Source: G963702155 sp963702155 (GTDB taxonomy: Bacteria; Pseudomonadota; Alphaproteobacteria; Micavibrionales; Micavibrionaceae). From it: a stretch of 64,000 bases of DNA. How positions within the stretch are numbered: the stretch's first letter is position 1; each line of letters starts with the position of its first letter. The stretch is from assembly GCA_963702155.1 (NCBI GenBank), contig OY969717.1, forward strand, positions 124,001 through 188,000, in the 5' to 3' direction. Positions 43,586-53,238 of the stretch are shown in pieces. A program made the translations under genes and the position numbers. Under the pieces are notes generated by a model, which did no database searches, had not been told where the DNA came from, and saw only the letters and a list, made by a program, of their open reading frames with translations.

Positions 43586-46387
43586 ATGAGCACACGCACA
43601 GGTCAAGACACATTAAAAACACGCAAAACACTAGCTGTTGACGGTAAGGAATATGATTATTTCTCGCTGGAAGAGGCAAGCAAGCAAATTGGAGATGTAT
43701 CGCGTTTACCCTATACATTGAAGGTGTTGTTAGAGAACCTGCTCCGATTTGAAGATGGGCGCAGTGTGACAACAGATGATGTAAAGGCATTAAAAGGTTG
43801 GCTTGATAACAAACGATCCGACCACGAAATCGCATATCGCCCCGCGCGCATACTATTGCAGGATTTTACTGGCGTGCCGGCTGTGGTTGATTTGGCCGCC
43901 ATGAGAGAGGCCGTCGTAGCCCTTGGCGGTGAAGCACAAAGCATTAATCCGTTAACACAGGTCGATCTGGTCATTGACCATTCTGTCATGGTGGATGTTT
44001 TTGGCAATGAAATCGCATTTGAAAAAAATGTACAGCGCGAATTTGAGCGCAATGGCGAGCGCTATGAGTTCCTGAAATGGGGGCAGGGCGCCTTTAAAAA
44101 CTTCCGCGTTGTCCCGCCAGGAACGGGAATTTGCCATCAGGTAAACCTTGAATATCTCGCCCAGACCGTATGGGTAGATGAAGATGAAAACAATGGCGGC
44201 CGCAATGTTGCATACCCCGATACGCTTGTGGGTACGGACTCACACACAACTATGGTTAACGGTCTGGCCGTTCTAGGCTGGGGTGTTGGCGGTATCGAAG
44301 CCGAAGCCGCCATGTTGGGTCAGCCCATTTCGATGTTAATCCCCGAAGTGGTCGGATTTAAAATGACGGGTAGTCTGAAAGAAGGTACAACCGCAACCGA
44401 TCTTGTTTTAACAGCAACCAAAATGCTGCGTGATAAGGGTGTTGTCGGCAAGTTTGTTGAATTCTACGGCCCCGGCTTGGATCATATGAGCCTGCCGGAC
44501 CGCGCAACATTGGGAAATATGTCCCCTGAATTTGGTTCAACCTGCGCATTCTTCCCCATTGATAAGGAAACACTTAGATACCTAGAATTCACAGGGCGCG
44601 ATCCTCACCGCATTAAAGTGGTGGAGCAATACGCGAAGGCACAAGGCATGTGGCGCGATGAAGGATCGCCCGATCCTGAATTCACAACCACGCTAGAGCT
44701 GAACTTGGGCGATGTTGTACCATCCATCGCAGGGCCAAAACGCCCGCAGGATAAAATAACACTGGATCAGGCCGCACCGGCTTTCGCCAAACATCTTGCG
44801 TCAACATTTAAACAAACGCCTGTTATTGAAGATAATCCTACAGGTGCTGAAGGCCGCTTACTGAATGAGGCAGGACAGATGCCGCCTGAAAAAATGGAAG
44901 AAATCAAAGACGTGCAAAATTTAAACCAACGTCACAGTGTTAATGGAGAGAAATACGACCTTGGCCACGGCGATGTTGTGATTGCCGCGATTACGAGTTG
45001 TACCAACACCTCTAACCCATCGGTTATGGTTGCCGCCGGTCTGGTCGCAAAAAAGGCGCTGGAAAAAGGGTTACAAGTTAAGCCTTGGGTAAAAACATCC
45101 CTAGCGCCCGGATCACAAGTTGTAACCGACTATCTTGAAAAGGCCGGATTGCAGGATCATCTGGATGCGCTTGGCTTTAACCTTGTCGGTTATGGATGTA
45201 CCACATGTATCGGAAACTCCGGCCCTCTGCCTGCGCCAATAGCAAAGGTAATCGAGGATCGGGATTTAAATGTGACTTCTGTCTTGTCCGGTAACCGGAA
45301 TTTTGAAGGACGTATTTCTCCGCATGTAAAATCCAACTATCTTGCGTCTCCGCCTTTAGTGGTGGCCTACGCACTTGCAGGATCAATGAATGTTGATCTT
45401 TATAAAGAGCCATTAGGCCAGGATCAAAATGGTAATGATGTGTTCATGAAAGATATATGGCCAACCAATCAGGAAATCGCAGAAACAGTGCGCGACGCAC
45501 TGACAACCGAGATGTTTAAAGACCGTTACGGCGATGTATTTAAAGGACCAAAGGAATGGCAAGAAATCGGCGGTGATAAGGCGAGCGAAACCTATAACTG
45601 GCAGGAAAGCTCGACCTATGTTAAAAACCCGCCATTTTTCGCTAACATGAACCGCGAACCATCCGAAATTAAGGATATTAGCGGCGCTTACACACTGGCG
45701 CTGCTGGCAGATTCTGTAACAACGGATCATATTTCCCCCGCCGGCGCGATCAAAAAAGATTCCCCCGCGGGAAGCTATCTGATCGAAAATAACGTGCAAC
45801 CTGTGGAATTTAACTCCTATGGCTCACGGCGCGGAAACCATGAAGTTATGATGCGCGGCACGTTCGGCAATATCCGTATCCGCAATGAAATGGTACCGGG
45901 CACAGAGGGCGGTTTTACAAAACACGTCCCAAGTGGCGAGCAAATGTCAATCTATGATGCCTCCATGCGATACCAAAGCGAAGGCACGTCATTGGTTGTG
46001 GTCGCTGGTAAGGAATATGGCACGGGATCATCGCGTGACTGGGCGGCGAAAGGCACGATTTTGCTCGGAGTTTCCGCCGTCATCGCCGAGAGTTATGAGC
46101 GTATACACCGCTCAAACTTGATTGGTATGGGCGTACTGCCCCTCCAATTTAAAGATGGGGACAGCCGTACAAGTCTGAACCTAAAAGGCGAAGAAACCTA
46201 CGATATCAAAGGGCTTGCAGGTGGCTTAAAGCCAAAGCAGGATATTGAAGTCACCATTCATTATCCGGACGGTACAAACAAGGACATTACCGTTCTCTGC
46301 CGTTTGGATACGCTGGATGAGGCCGATTACTACCATAATGGCGGTATCTTGCACTTTGTTTTGCGAAATATGGCGAAGGCCGGCTAG
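43586..46387 (+). CDS. acnA: Aconitate hydratase A
   Basis: The 933-residue enzyme interconverts citrate and isocitrate. The [4Fe-4S] ligands are C472 (CTNTSNPS) and C538/C541 (GYGCTTCIGNSG). Substrate motifs SHTTMVNGL and GSSRDWAAKG are present. Length fits AcnA/IRP-type aconitases. AAAGGATC lies upstream of the ATG. A strong terminator follows. In some bacteria AcnA binds mRNA when the cluster is lost; nothing in the sequence speaks for or against this here. Confidence 0.98.
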   Translation: MSTRTGQDTLKTRKTLAVDGKEYDYFSLEEASKQIGDVSRLPYTLKVLLENLLRFEDGRSVTTDDVKALKGWLDNKRSDHEIAYRPARILLQDFTGVPAVVDLAAMREAVVALGGEAQSINPLTQVDLVIDHSVMVDVFGNEIAFEKNVQREFERNGERYEFLKWGQGAFKNFRVVPPGTGICHQVNLEYLAQTVWVDEDENNGGRNVAYPDTLVGTDSHTTMVNGLAVLGWGVGGIEAEAAMLGQPISMLIPEVVGFKMTGSLKEGTTATDLVLTATKMLRDKGVVGKFVEFYGPGLDHMSLPDRATLGNMSPEFGSTCAFFPIDKETLRYLEFTGRDPHRIKVVEQYAKAQGMWRDEGSPDPEFTTTLELNLGDVVPSIAGPKRPQDKITLDQAAPAFAKHLASTFKQTPVIEDNPTGAEGRLLNEAGQMPPEKMEEIKDVQNLNQRHSVNGEKYDLGHGDVVIAAITSCTNTSNPSVMVAAGLVAKKALEKGLQVKPWVKTSLAPGSQVVTDYLEKAGLQDHLDALGFNLVGYGCTTCIGNSGPLPAPIAKVIEDRDLNVTSVLSGNRNFEGRISPHVKSNYLASPPLVVAYALAGSMNVDLYKEPLGQDQNGNDVFMKDIWPTNQEIAETVRDALTTEMFKDRYGDVFKGPKEWQEIGGDKASETYNWQESSTYVKNPPFFANMNREPSEIKDISGAYTLALLADSVTTDHISPAGAIKKDSPAGSYLIENNVQPVEFNSYGSRRGNHEVMMRGTFGNIRIRNEMVPGTEGGFTKHVPSGEQMSIYDASMRYQSEGTSLVVVAGKEYGTGSSRDWAAKGTILLGVSAVIAESYERIHRSNLIGMGVLPLQFKDGDSRTSLNLKGEETYDIKGLAGGLKPKQDIEVTIHYPDGTNKDITVLCRLDTLDEADYYHNGGILHFVLRNMAKAG

Positions 46388-46406
46388 CTGTAATTGCTAG
46401 ATAATT

Positions 46407-46445
46407 TAAAAAAAACCATTGCACAGATATGCAGTGGTTTTTTAA
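46407..46445. terminator. Bidirectional terminator after acnA
   Basis: AAAAAACCATTGCA pairs with TGCAGTGGTTTTTT (one G-T pair) over a six-base loop. It overlaps the stop codon of the convergent gene and can end both transcripts. Confidence 0.9.
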
Positions 46446-47245
46446 GAGCTCGTCAAAATAAAAGAATGAAGGTTTTTATAGGCTTGCGTTCTCGAATTAT
46501 GCTTTTTCATTTCATTTTGAACAGATTGCACATAGCCTTGAATATTTGTTGTCATGCCTATACCGTCAATATTGCCTTTATGCATATAATGCTCGACCGC
46601 GTCCCAAAAAGGATGCTTGGTTGCTTTAAGAGGGCCGTATTGGATACGACCTTCAAAGTTCCCACCATTAGCAAGTGTCGCCGCTACTGAATTAAAAACC
46701 AGTTTTGCCGTAGGCGCATCTTTAGGCTTTAATCCCTGCAAATTAGTGTGCGTTAAATCATTTTTTTCTGTGTGTATTTTGGAAGATTTTTTTTGCGTAA
46801 CTTTTGCGTATGAATTTGCATTCTTATATTTTTGTTCTAATTTTTTCGAGCGTCTATCTAAATCATGAATAGTGATAGTGTTAAAAAGAGTTCTGACTGC
46901 AAGCTGATCGAATTCTATAGACTGCTTACGAATGTAATCAAAATCGGGAGGGCGAGGGCCAGGTTTCTCTTTCTCAAGATACGGATCGTATGTTTTGTCC
47001 CACCCTTGTTGTTTTATAATTTCTTTTAAAGTAATGGTAGATTCCATACCTGCTACCTCATCATCAAAAATACGTTTCTGTAAATCTGCCCATGATATGC
47101 CGCTTCCTTTAAAAGGTTCTACGGTAATTTCACCTTCTAAAGATTTTGAAATATCATAATTACGCCTTTTGCAAAGTATATTAAGGTTCTTAAGAGCATC
47201 GTAAATATAAATACCTTCAAGGTAGGGCTTATCATTAATAGTCAT
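46442..47245 (-). CDS. Orphan protein, unknown function
   Basis: I use the ATG at 47245, not the TTG six codons upstream. The 267-residue protein is hydrophilic with a lysine-rich centre (DLDRRSKKLEQKYKN) and a C-terminal part ending in LHSFILTSS. No domain, signal peptide or membrane segment is recognised. It begins a run of three minus-strand orphan genes to 48993. Composition is A/T-rich compared with acnA. Confidence 0.62.
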   Translation of the reverse strand: MTINDKPYLEGIYIYDALKNLNILCKRRNYDISKSLEGEITVEPFKGSGISWADLQKRIFDDEVAGMESTITLKEIIKQQGWDKTYDPYLEKEKPGPRPPDFDYIRKQSIEFDQLAVRTLFNTITIHDLDRRSKKLEQKYKNANSYAKVTQKKSSKIHTEKNDLTHTNLQGLKPKDAPTAKLVFNSVAATLANGGNFEGRIQYGPLKATKHPFWDAVEHYMHKGNIDGIGMTTNIQGYVQSVQNEMKKHNSRTQAYKNLHSFILTSS

Positions 47246-47321
47246 AATTTTTTCTTTTAACAAAAATGTATATTATAAAAACAGATAGAACAATTTCTTA
47301 CATAAGAAAAGCCTAATTTCT

Positions 47322-48224
47322 TTAATAAACCCAATCATTCCCGCCAGGCTGCAAAATGGTGCGTGCTAATTGCTCGGCCTCTGTAATCGCTTTTTTAAAA
47401 TTGGGTTTTTCGGGGCGGTATCGTACCGTGCAAACATCCTCCAAATTCGTAATCTCCGCACTTAAATGTGATAAGCGCTGTATACTTTGTTTGTGAAGCT
47501 TTTCCTCCGCAGAACCGCGCGTAATATGGCCAATTCTAATTTTCTCTTTATTCATACCGATCACAAAGCTAAGCTGTAGCCCTTCTAAAAATGAAGCGGC
47601 AACAGCCAGACATTGCGGATATAATAATGCCTGCTTGTTTTTGGGCAATACCGTAAAATTAAACGTTGTCGTACGCGCCGCACCCCTTAATACAACGGCG
47701 CAACGGGCGCTCCGCGCTTCAAAATTAACCACCAGTGCGACATTGCCATCATATTCAATTTTAACAAGTTTTCCCGTTTTCTTGAACGCCGTTTCCGCCA
47801 ACGGGATCGCATCTTCGTAATCGCCGGAGTTTTGTGCATCGCATTTTTCAATCACATCTAAAAAAGGGTGATGCATGGCGTCTTCATAAATAACTTTGCC
47901 CTGATTATATATCGCAACCCACCGCGCCTCATTGGTAGCATATTCATAGTCACTAATCGCGGCATTCCATGCGCCCCCCCAATCAAACGGAACTGGGCGA
48001 TTTAATAATGGCCCGCCGGTATCATAATTATGCATCAAGCGCGTAGTCATCCGGACACAGCTATGCATGTTTTGTGTACGTATAACATAGCGTTCCGCGT
48101 TACTGCCCATCGGGCCGGTCAACAAAATATCCATACGATTACTCATCGCCGTTACAAACTTGGACGTTTTCGGATCGTGGATAATAAATTTTTCCCGCAA
48201 AAGGGATGTTTGAAAAACATTCAT
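47322..48224 (-). CDS. Orphan protein, unknown function
   Basis: The 300-residue protein is of mixed alpha/beta character with a conserved-looking centre (LVKIEYDGNVALVVNFEARSARCAVVLRGAARTTTFNFTVLP) that could be a beta-sandwich or cystatin-like fold. There is no signal peptide. Codon use is closer to the housekeeping genes than to its neighbours, so it may be older in this genome. The function is not recognisable. Confidence 0.68.
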   Translation of the reverse strand: MNVFQTSLLREKFIIHDPKTSKFVTAMSNRMDILLTGPMGSNAERYVIRTQNMHSCVRMTTRLMHNYDTGGPLLNRPVPFDWGGAWNAAISDYEYATNEARWVAIYNQGKVIYEDAMHHPFLDVIEKCDAQNSGDYEDAIPLAETAFKKTGKLVKIEYDGNVALVVNFEARSARCAVVLRGAARTTTFNFTVLPKNKQALLYPQCLAVAASFLEGLQLSFVIGMNKEKIRIGHITRGSAEEKLHKQSIQRLSHLSAEITNLEDVCTVRYRPEKPNFKKAITEAEQLARTILQPGGNDWVY

Positions 48225-48306
48225 AAATCAAAACAATGGGCAGATCAAAAAAGCATGCCTTTTTGTAAAGACACGCTTAACATCTTATCATAGATTAATC
48301 GTATTT

Positions 48307-48993
48307 TTAAAAACTAAAACCGATTGAAGATTGCGAGTACCCATTATTAAACAAACCGCCGCGCTTATTGGCAAAATAGGCACGCTGCTGATCGTCTAAA
48401 CTCCGCTCAATGCCCATGCGGCGCGGTAAATCGCGCATATACTTTTGATACGCTTCACTGGTTTGAGAGCGGCCGTTAAATCCTGCCGAAATAGAGTTCT
48501 TCTGAGCTATACCGTAAACGGGTGCGCGGCTATCTTTAGTGGCGCTATGAACGCCCGTTTTGCTGCTTTTAATACCCAGCATAAAAGCGCGCTCTTCTTT
48601 TTTTGCACGGTCTTCTTGATACGCATCGACCGCATCCACGACAAAATCGGCATGATCCATAAGCGGGCCAGGGATATGATCTGCCCAGTCTTGGGCCGTA
48701 TCAGCAGTATTTAAGTTGGCCGCAACTTCGCTAAAGGCAAGACCTAACATACCCTCCAACATCATGGAGCCAAGCATACCATCTTGATCAGGGCCGGGTT
48801 TAAATGCGCTATCAATCTTTACAAATTCTGCGATTTCACCACTTGTCGCATCGGGATTAGATGCCAATTTTTCAAGCGCGCACATTAACCCCGCCATATT
48901 ACGCATTATATTTTGCGTATCATTTTGTATGGGGGGGCAGGTAGCAGTATCGAATGCCGCACCTAAATTGCTTTCTAAATTTGTATTCATCAT
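48307..48993 (-). CDS. Orphan protein, unknown function
   Basis: The ATG at 48993 follows AAAGGTGTGTGCGAG and is preferred over an upstream GTG. The 228-residue protein has a helical N-terminal half with a possible amphipathic segment (MLGSMMLEGMLGLAFSEVAANL) and a basic, Gly/Ser-rich C-terminus (RRMGIERSLDDQQRAYFANKRGGLFNNG). No domain is recognised. A disordered tail with exposed aromatic residues could be a secretion signal, but this is speculation. Confidence 0.62.
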   Translation of the reverse strand: MMNTNLESNLGAAFDTATCPPIQNDTQNIMRNMAGLMCALEKLASNPDATSGEIAEFVKIDSAFKPGPDQDGMLGSMMLEGMLGLAFSEVAANLNTADTAQDWADHIPGPLMDHADFVVDAVDAYQEDRAKKEERAFMLGIKSSKTGVHSATKDSRAPVYGIAQKNSISAGFNGRSQTSEAYQKYMRDLPRRMGIERSLDDQQRAYFANKRGGLFNNGYSQSSIGFSF

Positions 48994-49226
48994 CTCGCAC
49001 ACACCTTTATTAACCACTGTCCCGTTTTGGGAATTATCATTTCTATGTCGTGATCATATCGGTTTGACGTAAAAAACCCGTAAATATTAGATTGCATTTT
49101 ATCTAACTGTTTTTATTGGATTTAATCAGTGAGAATATATGCGAGAAAACGCAGTTTAAGTTTTAGTTAAACTTGGGCGTGTATACTATAATGCGGTAGG
49201 GTTTGAGCAATAATAGATGTAATAAA

Positions 49227-49553
49227 ATGCCACGTGAAGACAGACATATTATTTTTGAAAATGCAGAAGTGTATAGCGCTTTGACTGCATTAGTGAGGCA
49301 GCGCGAAAATAAACGCCTGCCTGAAGGGGCTATAGAAATTATAAAGCCGAATGAGGCCGATAAAAAACAGATTGTCTTATTTATTCAAAATCCAGCCGAT
49401 GGCATGAAAGCCAAACGCGAATATTCTGCCGATTTTATAATCGCGGCATTGATGATGTATTGCCGCAGTGTTGGCATACCGCTGCCTAAAGGCGCACGTA
49501 AATCTCTTATAATTGAAGATAACATCGCCACGCTGCGTGTGCAGATAAAATAA
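49227..49553 (+). CDS. Small unknown protein
   Basis: The ATG at 49227 is preferred; a TTG at 49203 would add eight residues. The 108-residue protein is basic at the start (MPREDRHIIFENAEVYSALTALVRQRENK), then has a helix around residues 65-80 (YSADFIIAALMMYCRSVGIPLPKG). I recognise no family, though the last part suggests a small regulatory or nucleic-acid-binding protein. It stands alone between divergent and convergent neighbours. Confidence 0.62.
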   Translation: MPREDRHIIFENAEVYSALTALVRQRENKRLPEGAIEIIKPNEADKKQIVLFIQNPADGMKAKREYSADFIIAALMMYCRSVGIPLPKGARKSLIIEDNIATLRVQIK

Positions 49554-49576
49554 AACGCTCTTTTATAATTTGTTTT

Positions 49577-50593
49577 TTAAGAGTTAGCCTCTCGCGCCTC
49601 ATCCGCGCCGGCGCCAATATCAATGGTGCTTTTACCCGCCCCTTTGGCCGTTGGATCTTGATAAAGATCAAAAACATCAACGACTTCCAGTAATTGCTCA
49701 ATCTCTTTTTTACAATTCATCGCATGACGCGGCGTTGTAACGGGTACAAAAATATTGGATGGTTCAAACATATCATGATCATAGGGGATCGCCATAAAAA
49801 CGTATTTACCTTTAAATAAAACGGCAGACATGGGAGAGCTATCAAAAATATCCGCCGCCTCGGCCAGCTCCTTAATCAGCTTTTCTCCAACCAGCAAACT
49901 GGCGCTTTCAGGCTTTGTACTAAACACATGGAATCGATCCCAACTCGGTTCGGTCACTTTAATATCAACGGGTTTTAACTTTTTCCACCGCGTCTGTGGC
50001 CAATGCTTGGCGTATTCCTTGTTCGCCGTTAAAATGGTGTGGCCTTCAATTAGGCTATCCGAAATTTCTAGCAAGACCAGAACGCCGCGAAAAACGCGCT
50101 CTCCCTTTTTCTTGGGGTGAAATAAATGCGCCTCCGACATCATAATTTTTGCGCCCTTATACGTGCCCATAAAGCAATCTTCGGCTTTATACGCGCCGAA
50201 AGCCGGCAATATACCAGTCTTGCGTAAGATATTTTCTGATATTCCGCGATTTGGATGAAACTTTAGATCACCAAGCGCCTTGGCAATCTTGGGCATATAA
50301 ACATGCTTGAACTCTTTTTGATATGTCTTGATCGGTTCATTCGCCCAGAAGTAAAGAAACGAAGGCAAAATCACAGCAACGAACATACTGGCTACGGCCA
50401 AAAACAGATTACTTTGCACAAGGAAGAACCAGGCAAACGCACTCGCACCGCATAGCACAAGAATTATACCAAGCGACATCAAAAGCATATGACGTTTGCG
50501 ATGCTGCTCCATACGTGAAAGCCGCATTTCTTCCGCCTCTTTGATAAGGGAGTCCATTTCCATCTGAAACTGCTTGTCATCGCGCTTTTGCAT
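49577..50593 (-). CDS. DUF3137 family membrane protein
   Basis: The 338-residue protein has a basic cytoplasmic N-terminus, two adjacent membrane segments (about residues 34-80) and a large C-terminal domain with YKAEDCFMGTYKGAKIMMSEAHL and VFRGVLVLLE. This pattern matches DUF3137, a Galanin-like-named family of unknown role found widely in proteobacteria. A SPSM/VLF-KGKYVFMAIP stretch is also typical. It is likely an inner-membrane protein. Confidence 0.82.
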   Translation of the reverse strand: MQKRDDKQFQMEMDSLIKEAEEMRLSRMEQHRKRHMLLMSLGIILVLCGASAFAWFFLVQSNLFLAVASMFVAVILPSFLYFWANEPIKTYQKEFKHVYMPKIAKALGDLKFHPNRGISENILRKTGILPAFGAYKAEDCFMGTYKGAKIMMSEAHLFHPKKKGERVFRGVLVLLEISDSLIEGHTILTANKEYAKHWPQTRWKKLKPVDIKVTEPSWDRFHVFSTKPESASLLVGEKLIKELAEAADIFDSSPMSAVLFKGKYVFMAIPYDHDMFEPSNIFVPVTTPRHAMNCKKEIEQLLEVVDVFDLYQDPTAKGAGKSTIDIGAGADEAREANS

Positions 50594-50685
50594 GGCGTTT
50601 AATCCTTGATTTGTAAAAACTATGGTTTAAGCTAGCATGGAACTCGGGCGGCGAAAAGGCCGGATTATTTGAAAAGGATGTAGAT

Positions 50686-51093
50686 ATGCAGGGCAAGATT
50701 ATAAATTATGAACCGGCTCTCGGCACTGGTATTATTCGCGGAAATGACGGCGTGCGTTACGAATTTATGAATAAGGATTGGGAGACAAAAGATTTGGCGC
50801 CGATAAATGGCATTGCTGTAGATTTTGAAGCCAATGATGGCCATGCTAAAAAGATTTTTAAGATGGAAACGGCAGACATTGCATCGGGCAAAAAGAAATC
50901 AAGGTTGGCGGCAATCTTGCTGGCATTTTTTCTCGGTGGTTTTGGTATCCATAAATTCTATCTTGGTCAAATCGGATGGGGCATTGTGTATCTTGTATTT
51001 TTCTGGACAGGTATTCCCGCGCTAATCTCTATAATAGAGTTCATTATGCTCATTCTAATGAGCGACGAAAAATTTGATCGACGTTTTAATTAA
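50686..51093 (+). CDS. TM2-domain protein with cold-shock-like N-terminus
   Basis: The 135-residue protein combines an N-terminal region of about 60 residues resembling a cold-shock OB fold (GKIINYEPALGTGIIRGNDGVRYEF) and a C-terminal TM2 domain with two membrane helices (KSRLAAILLAFFLGGFGIHKFYLG, then the second). TM2 proteins are membrane proteins of unknown role; the OB-like part would face the cytoplasm. AAAAGGATG lies upstream. A terminator is not evident in the 80 bases after it. Confidence 0.88.
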   Translation: MQGKIINYEPALGTGIIRGNDGVRYEFMNKDWETKDLAPINGIAVDFEANDGHAKKIFKMETADIASGKKKSRLAAILLAFFLGGFGIHKFYLGQIGWGIVYLVFFWTGIPALISIIEFIMLILMSDEKFDRRFN

Positions 51094-51109
51094 GATGTTT
51101 TAATTGAAG

Positions 51110-51138
51110 TTGACATAAATGCCATAAATATGGTATTG
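51110..51138 (+). promoter_or_regulatory. Putative promoter of the following orphan gene
   Basis: TTGACA (51110-51115) with GTATTG 17 bases on. It shares the TTGACATAA start with the cargo promoters at 24059 and 27313. Confidence 0.5.
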
Positions 51139-51180
51139 CCAAAATGAGAATTTAATTTCATATTTTTTTGGAGAATGCAG

Positions 51181-51738
51181 ATGGGCGCAGGTTTAAAATT
51201 AGGATCAGGCGAAAATGAGTCAGATCTCGATAATGTAAACAAAAGAATAAATACTCAAGCTGTAGCTTTGACAGCATTTAGTGGACTTACAGCTTTTGCC
51301 GGGGCTGGAAGCGTTAAAATTTTTAATAGTAGCGTTAATTTATTTAAACGTAGTGGTTCTAAAGAACATATTACATCTATTAAAGGTGCAGCTACCGAAG
51401 AATATATTTCTAATATTTCAAAAGAAGCGCAAAATAAAATAAAAAATCAGATTGAAACATCAACCGAAATTACTGAATTAAAAAATGAATACACCGTTTT
51501 GGTAAAACCGAATGTTAAAGATCATGCACAAATGCAAGAAGAAATGATATCAAACAGAACAACGGAAATGGACGTTTTTGGGGGTGCAGGAATTGCTCTT
51601 TCAGTCGCATTTGCAGCTGCATCTGTTATTTTGACTAAAAACGCGGTGCTGCCTTTTGCTAAAGAATTAAATAAACTATTTAAAGAAAAAAAGGCATTAC
51701 GGACAAAAGCAAGCCCGCTATCAACGCCGGAAATTTAA
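51181..51738 (+). CDS. Orphan protein with two hydrophobic segments
   Basis: The ATG at 51181 has GGAG seven bases upstream, better than the ATG at 51175. The 185-residue protein has hydrophobic segments near residues 28-45 (VALTAFSGLTAFAGAGSVKIF) and 132-152 (GGAGIALSVAFAAASVILT), separated by a charged helical linker. It may span or insert in membranes. No family is recognised. It ends one base before the convergent cysteine synthase gene. Confidence 0.65.
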   Translation: MGAGLKLGSGENESDLDNVNKRINTQAVALTAFSGLTAFAGAGSVKIFNSSVNLFKRSGSKEHITSIKGAATEEYISNISKEAQNKIKNQIETSTEITELKNEYTVLVKPNVKDHAQMQEEMISNRTTEMDVFGGAGIALSVAFAAASVILTKNAVLPFAKELNKLFKEKKALRTKASPLSTPEI

Positions 51739-52647
51739 TCACCCAAACAACATGCCCAAATATTTCTCCGCGCGGTCGCAGAGGAAGGTGAGAACGGTTT
51801 TTATCTCTGGATTGCGCGCCTTAACCTCCGCCGCGGCCAGCATGTTTGCCCCGCTGCTTGGCCCCACAAAAAGGCCGCCCGCGCACATTTCTTTGGTTTT
51901 TGCAATCGCCGCATGGCTATCAACCGAAATCACCTCATCAACCAGATGTTTATGCCGCGCATAAATGGTGGGAACAAACCCGTCCGAGATCCCCTCAATT
52001 TTATGATCGGCCACCAAACAGCATTGCAGCGTTTTACTCTCGCTAGGCTCCATGGCAAAGATTTTGATATCAGGATTATGCCATTTTTTGAGCGCTTGCG
52101 CCGTTCCGATAAGCGTACCGCCCGTACCAACCCCCTGCACAATCGCATCAATTTTGACGCCCGCCGGTAACTGCGCAATAATCTCCCGCCCAAGCCATTC
52201 TCGGTTTTCTTCAACATTCCATTCATTATCAAACTGCGCGGGGCAATAATATCCATCTTGTTGCCCCAACCGCATGGCCTCTGCGCGTGCCTCATTCACT
52301 TGAAAGTGCCCGACATAGCGAAGCTCCGCCCCATATCCGCGCGAAATCATGCTGCGCTCGTTCGAATATCCATCCGGCATCAGAACAAGCATTTTATACC
52401 CCTTAATTGCCGCCACCATTGCCATCGCATTTCCGGTATTACCGCTGGTCAATTCAACGATTGTATCGCCGGCTTTAAGCAAGCCCTCTTTCTCCGCCCG
52501 TTCAATTATAAAATGCGCCATCCGTGCCTTAATAGAGCCGGACGGGTTTTGAAATTCCGCCTTTGCCAGAACACCGTCGCCCATATCCATAAGCGGCGTA
52601 TTCCCAATCGCGGAAAGTAAGTTTTGCGGTAAACATTTATTGTGCAT
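51739..52647 (-). CDS. Cysteine synthase family PLP enzyme
   Basis: The 302-residue fold type II PLP enzyme has the Schiff-base lysine K40 (NPSGSIKARMA), the substrate loop TSGNTGNA (68-75) and the phosphate-binding GVGTGGTLIG. It likely makes cysteine from O-acetylserine (or O-phosphoserine) and sulfide. It is smaller and more divergent than E. coli CysK, with IKARMA instead of the usual VKDR next to the lysine, so the exact substrate is open; cystathionine beta-synthase-like or ornithine-related activities are possible. Confidence 0.88.
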   Translation of the reverse strand: MHNKCLPQNLLSAIGNTPLMDMGDGVLAKAEFQNPSGSIKARMAHFIIERAEKEGLLKAGDTIVELTSGNTGNAMAMVAAIKGYKMLVLMPDGYSNERSMISRGYGAELRYVGHFQVNEARAEAMRLGQQDGYYCPAQFDNEWNVEENREWLGREIIAQLPAGVKIDAIVQGVGTGGTLIGTAQALKKWHNPDIKIFAMEPSESKTLQCCLVADHKIEGISDGFVPTIYARHKHLVDEVISVDSHAAIAKTKEMCAGGLFVGPSSGANMLAAAEVKARNPEIKTVLTFLCDRAEKYLGMLFG

Positions 52648-52761
52648 TGCAGTATAAGCCTTTGTTATACAATATAATTATTATAGCACAAAATAAAATT
52701 CGAAGGAATGAAGCATTGATCACGTAAAAAGAGCAATCAAAGAATAAAGGAGAATAATAAA

Positions 52762-53238
52762 ATGAAACAAAAATATATAATGGGCGTCATAACAATCGCG
52801 CTCGTATCATTATTTGGTACGACCGCGGCCAAGGCCGAGCGATATTGCCGCGAATATCAAAAAACTGTCTATGTCGGCGGTGAGGCGCAACCCGCATACG
52901 GGCAAGCATGCTATCAACCGGATGGGTCATGGGAAATAGTATCCACGCACAATGCCCCCGATTTTGTACGATATATTAATAACGATGTTCGCTATAACCA
53001 CGGGTCGCGAACCATCATCCGCCAAACCAACCGCGCGCCTGTATATTATAACCGTGGCTATCACAAACAATATTATCATAACGGATATGCCCCGCGCGAC
53101 AACGGATACAGCTTTACTTTTAACATCGGGGATTATCATCGCGACGATCATAAGCATGGAAAACACTATAAAAAATACAAGCGCAACAAACACGGAATTC
53201 ATGAAAGTAAACATAAACGCTACAAACATAAACGCTAA
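52762..53238 (+). CDS. Exported His/Lys-rich protein
   Basis: The 158-residue protein has a signal peptide (cleavage after AKA, about residue 24), two or three cysteines in CYQPDGSWEI, and a histidine-, tyrosine- and lysine-rich tail made of HKRYKHKR-type repeats. The first part is a family of small alphaproteobacterial periplasmic or surface proteins without known role. The tail could bind metal. Beyond the TAA stop at 53236-53238 the same frame continues the repeat for 13 codons to 53280, so this stop may be a recent change of a TAC codon. Confidence 0.75.
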   Translation: MKQKYIMGVITIALVSLFGTTAAKAERYCREYQKTVYVGGEAQPAYGQACYQPDGSWEIVSTHNAPDFVRYINNDVRYNHGSRTIIRQTNRAPVYYNRGYHKQYYHNGYAPRDNGYSFTFNIGDYHRDDHKHGKHYKKYKRNKHGIHESKHKRYKHKR

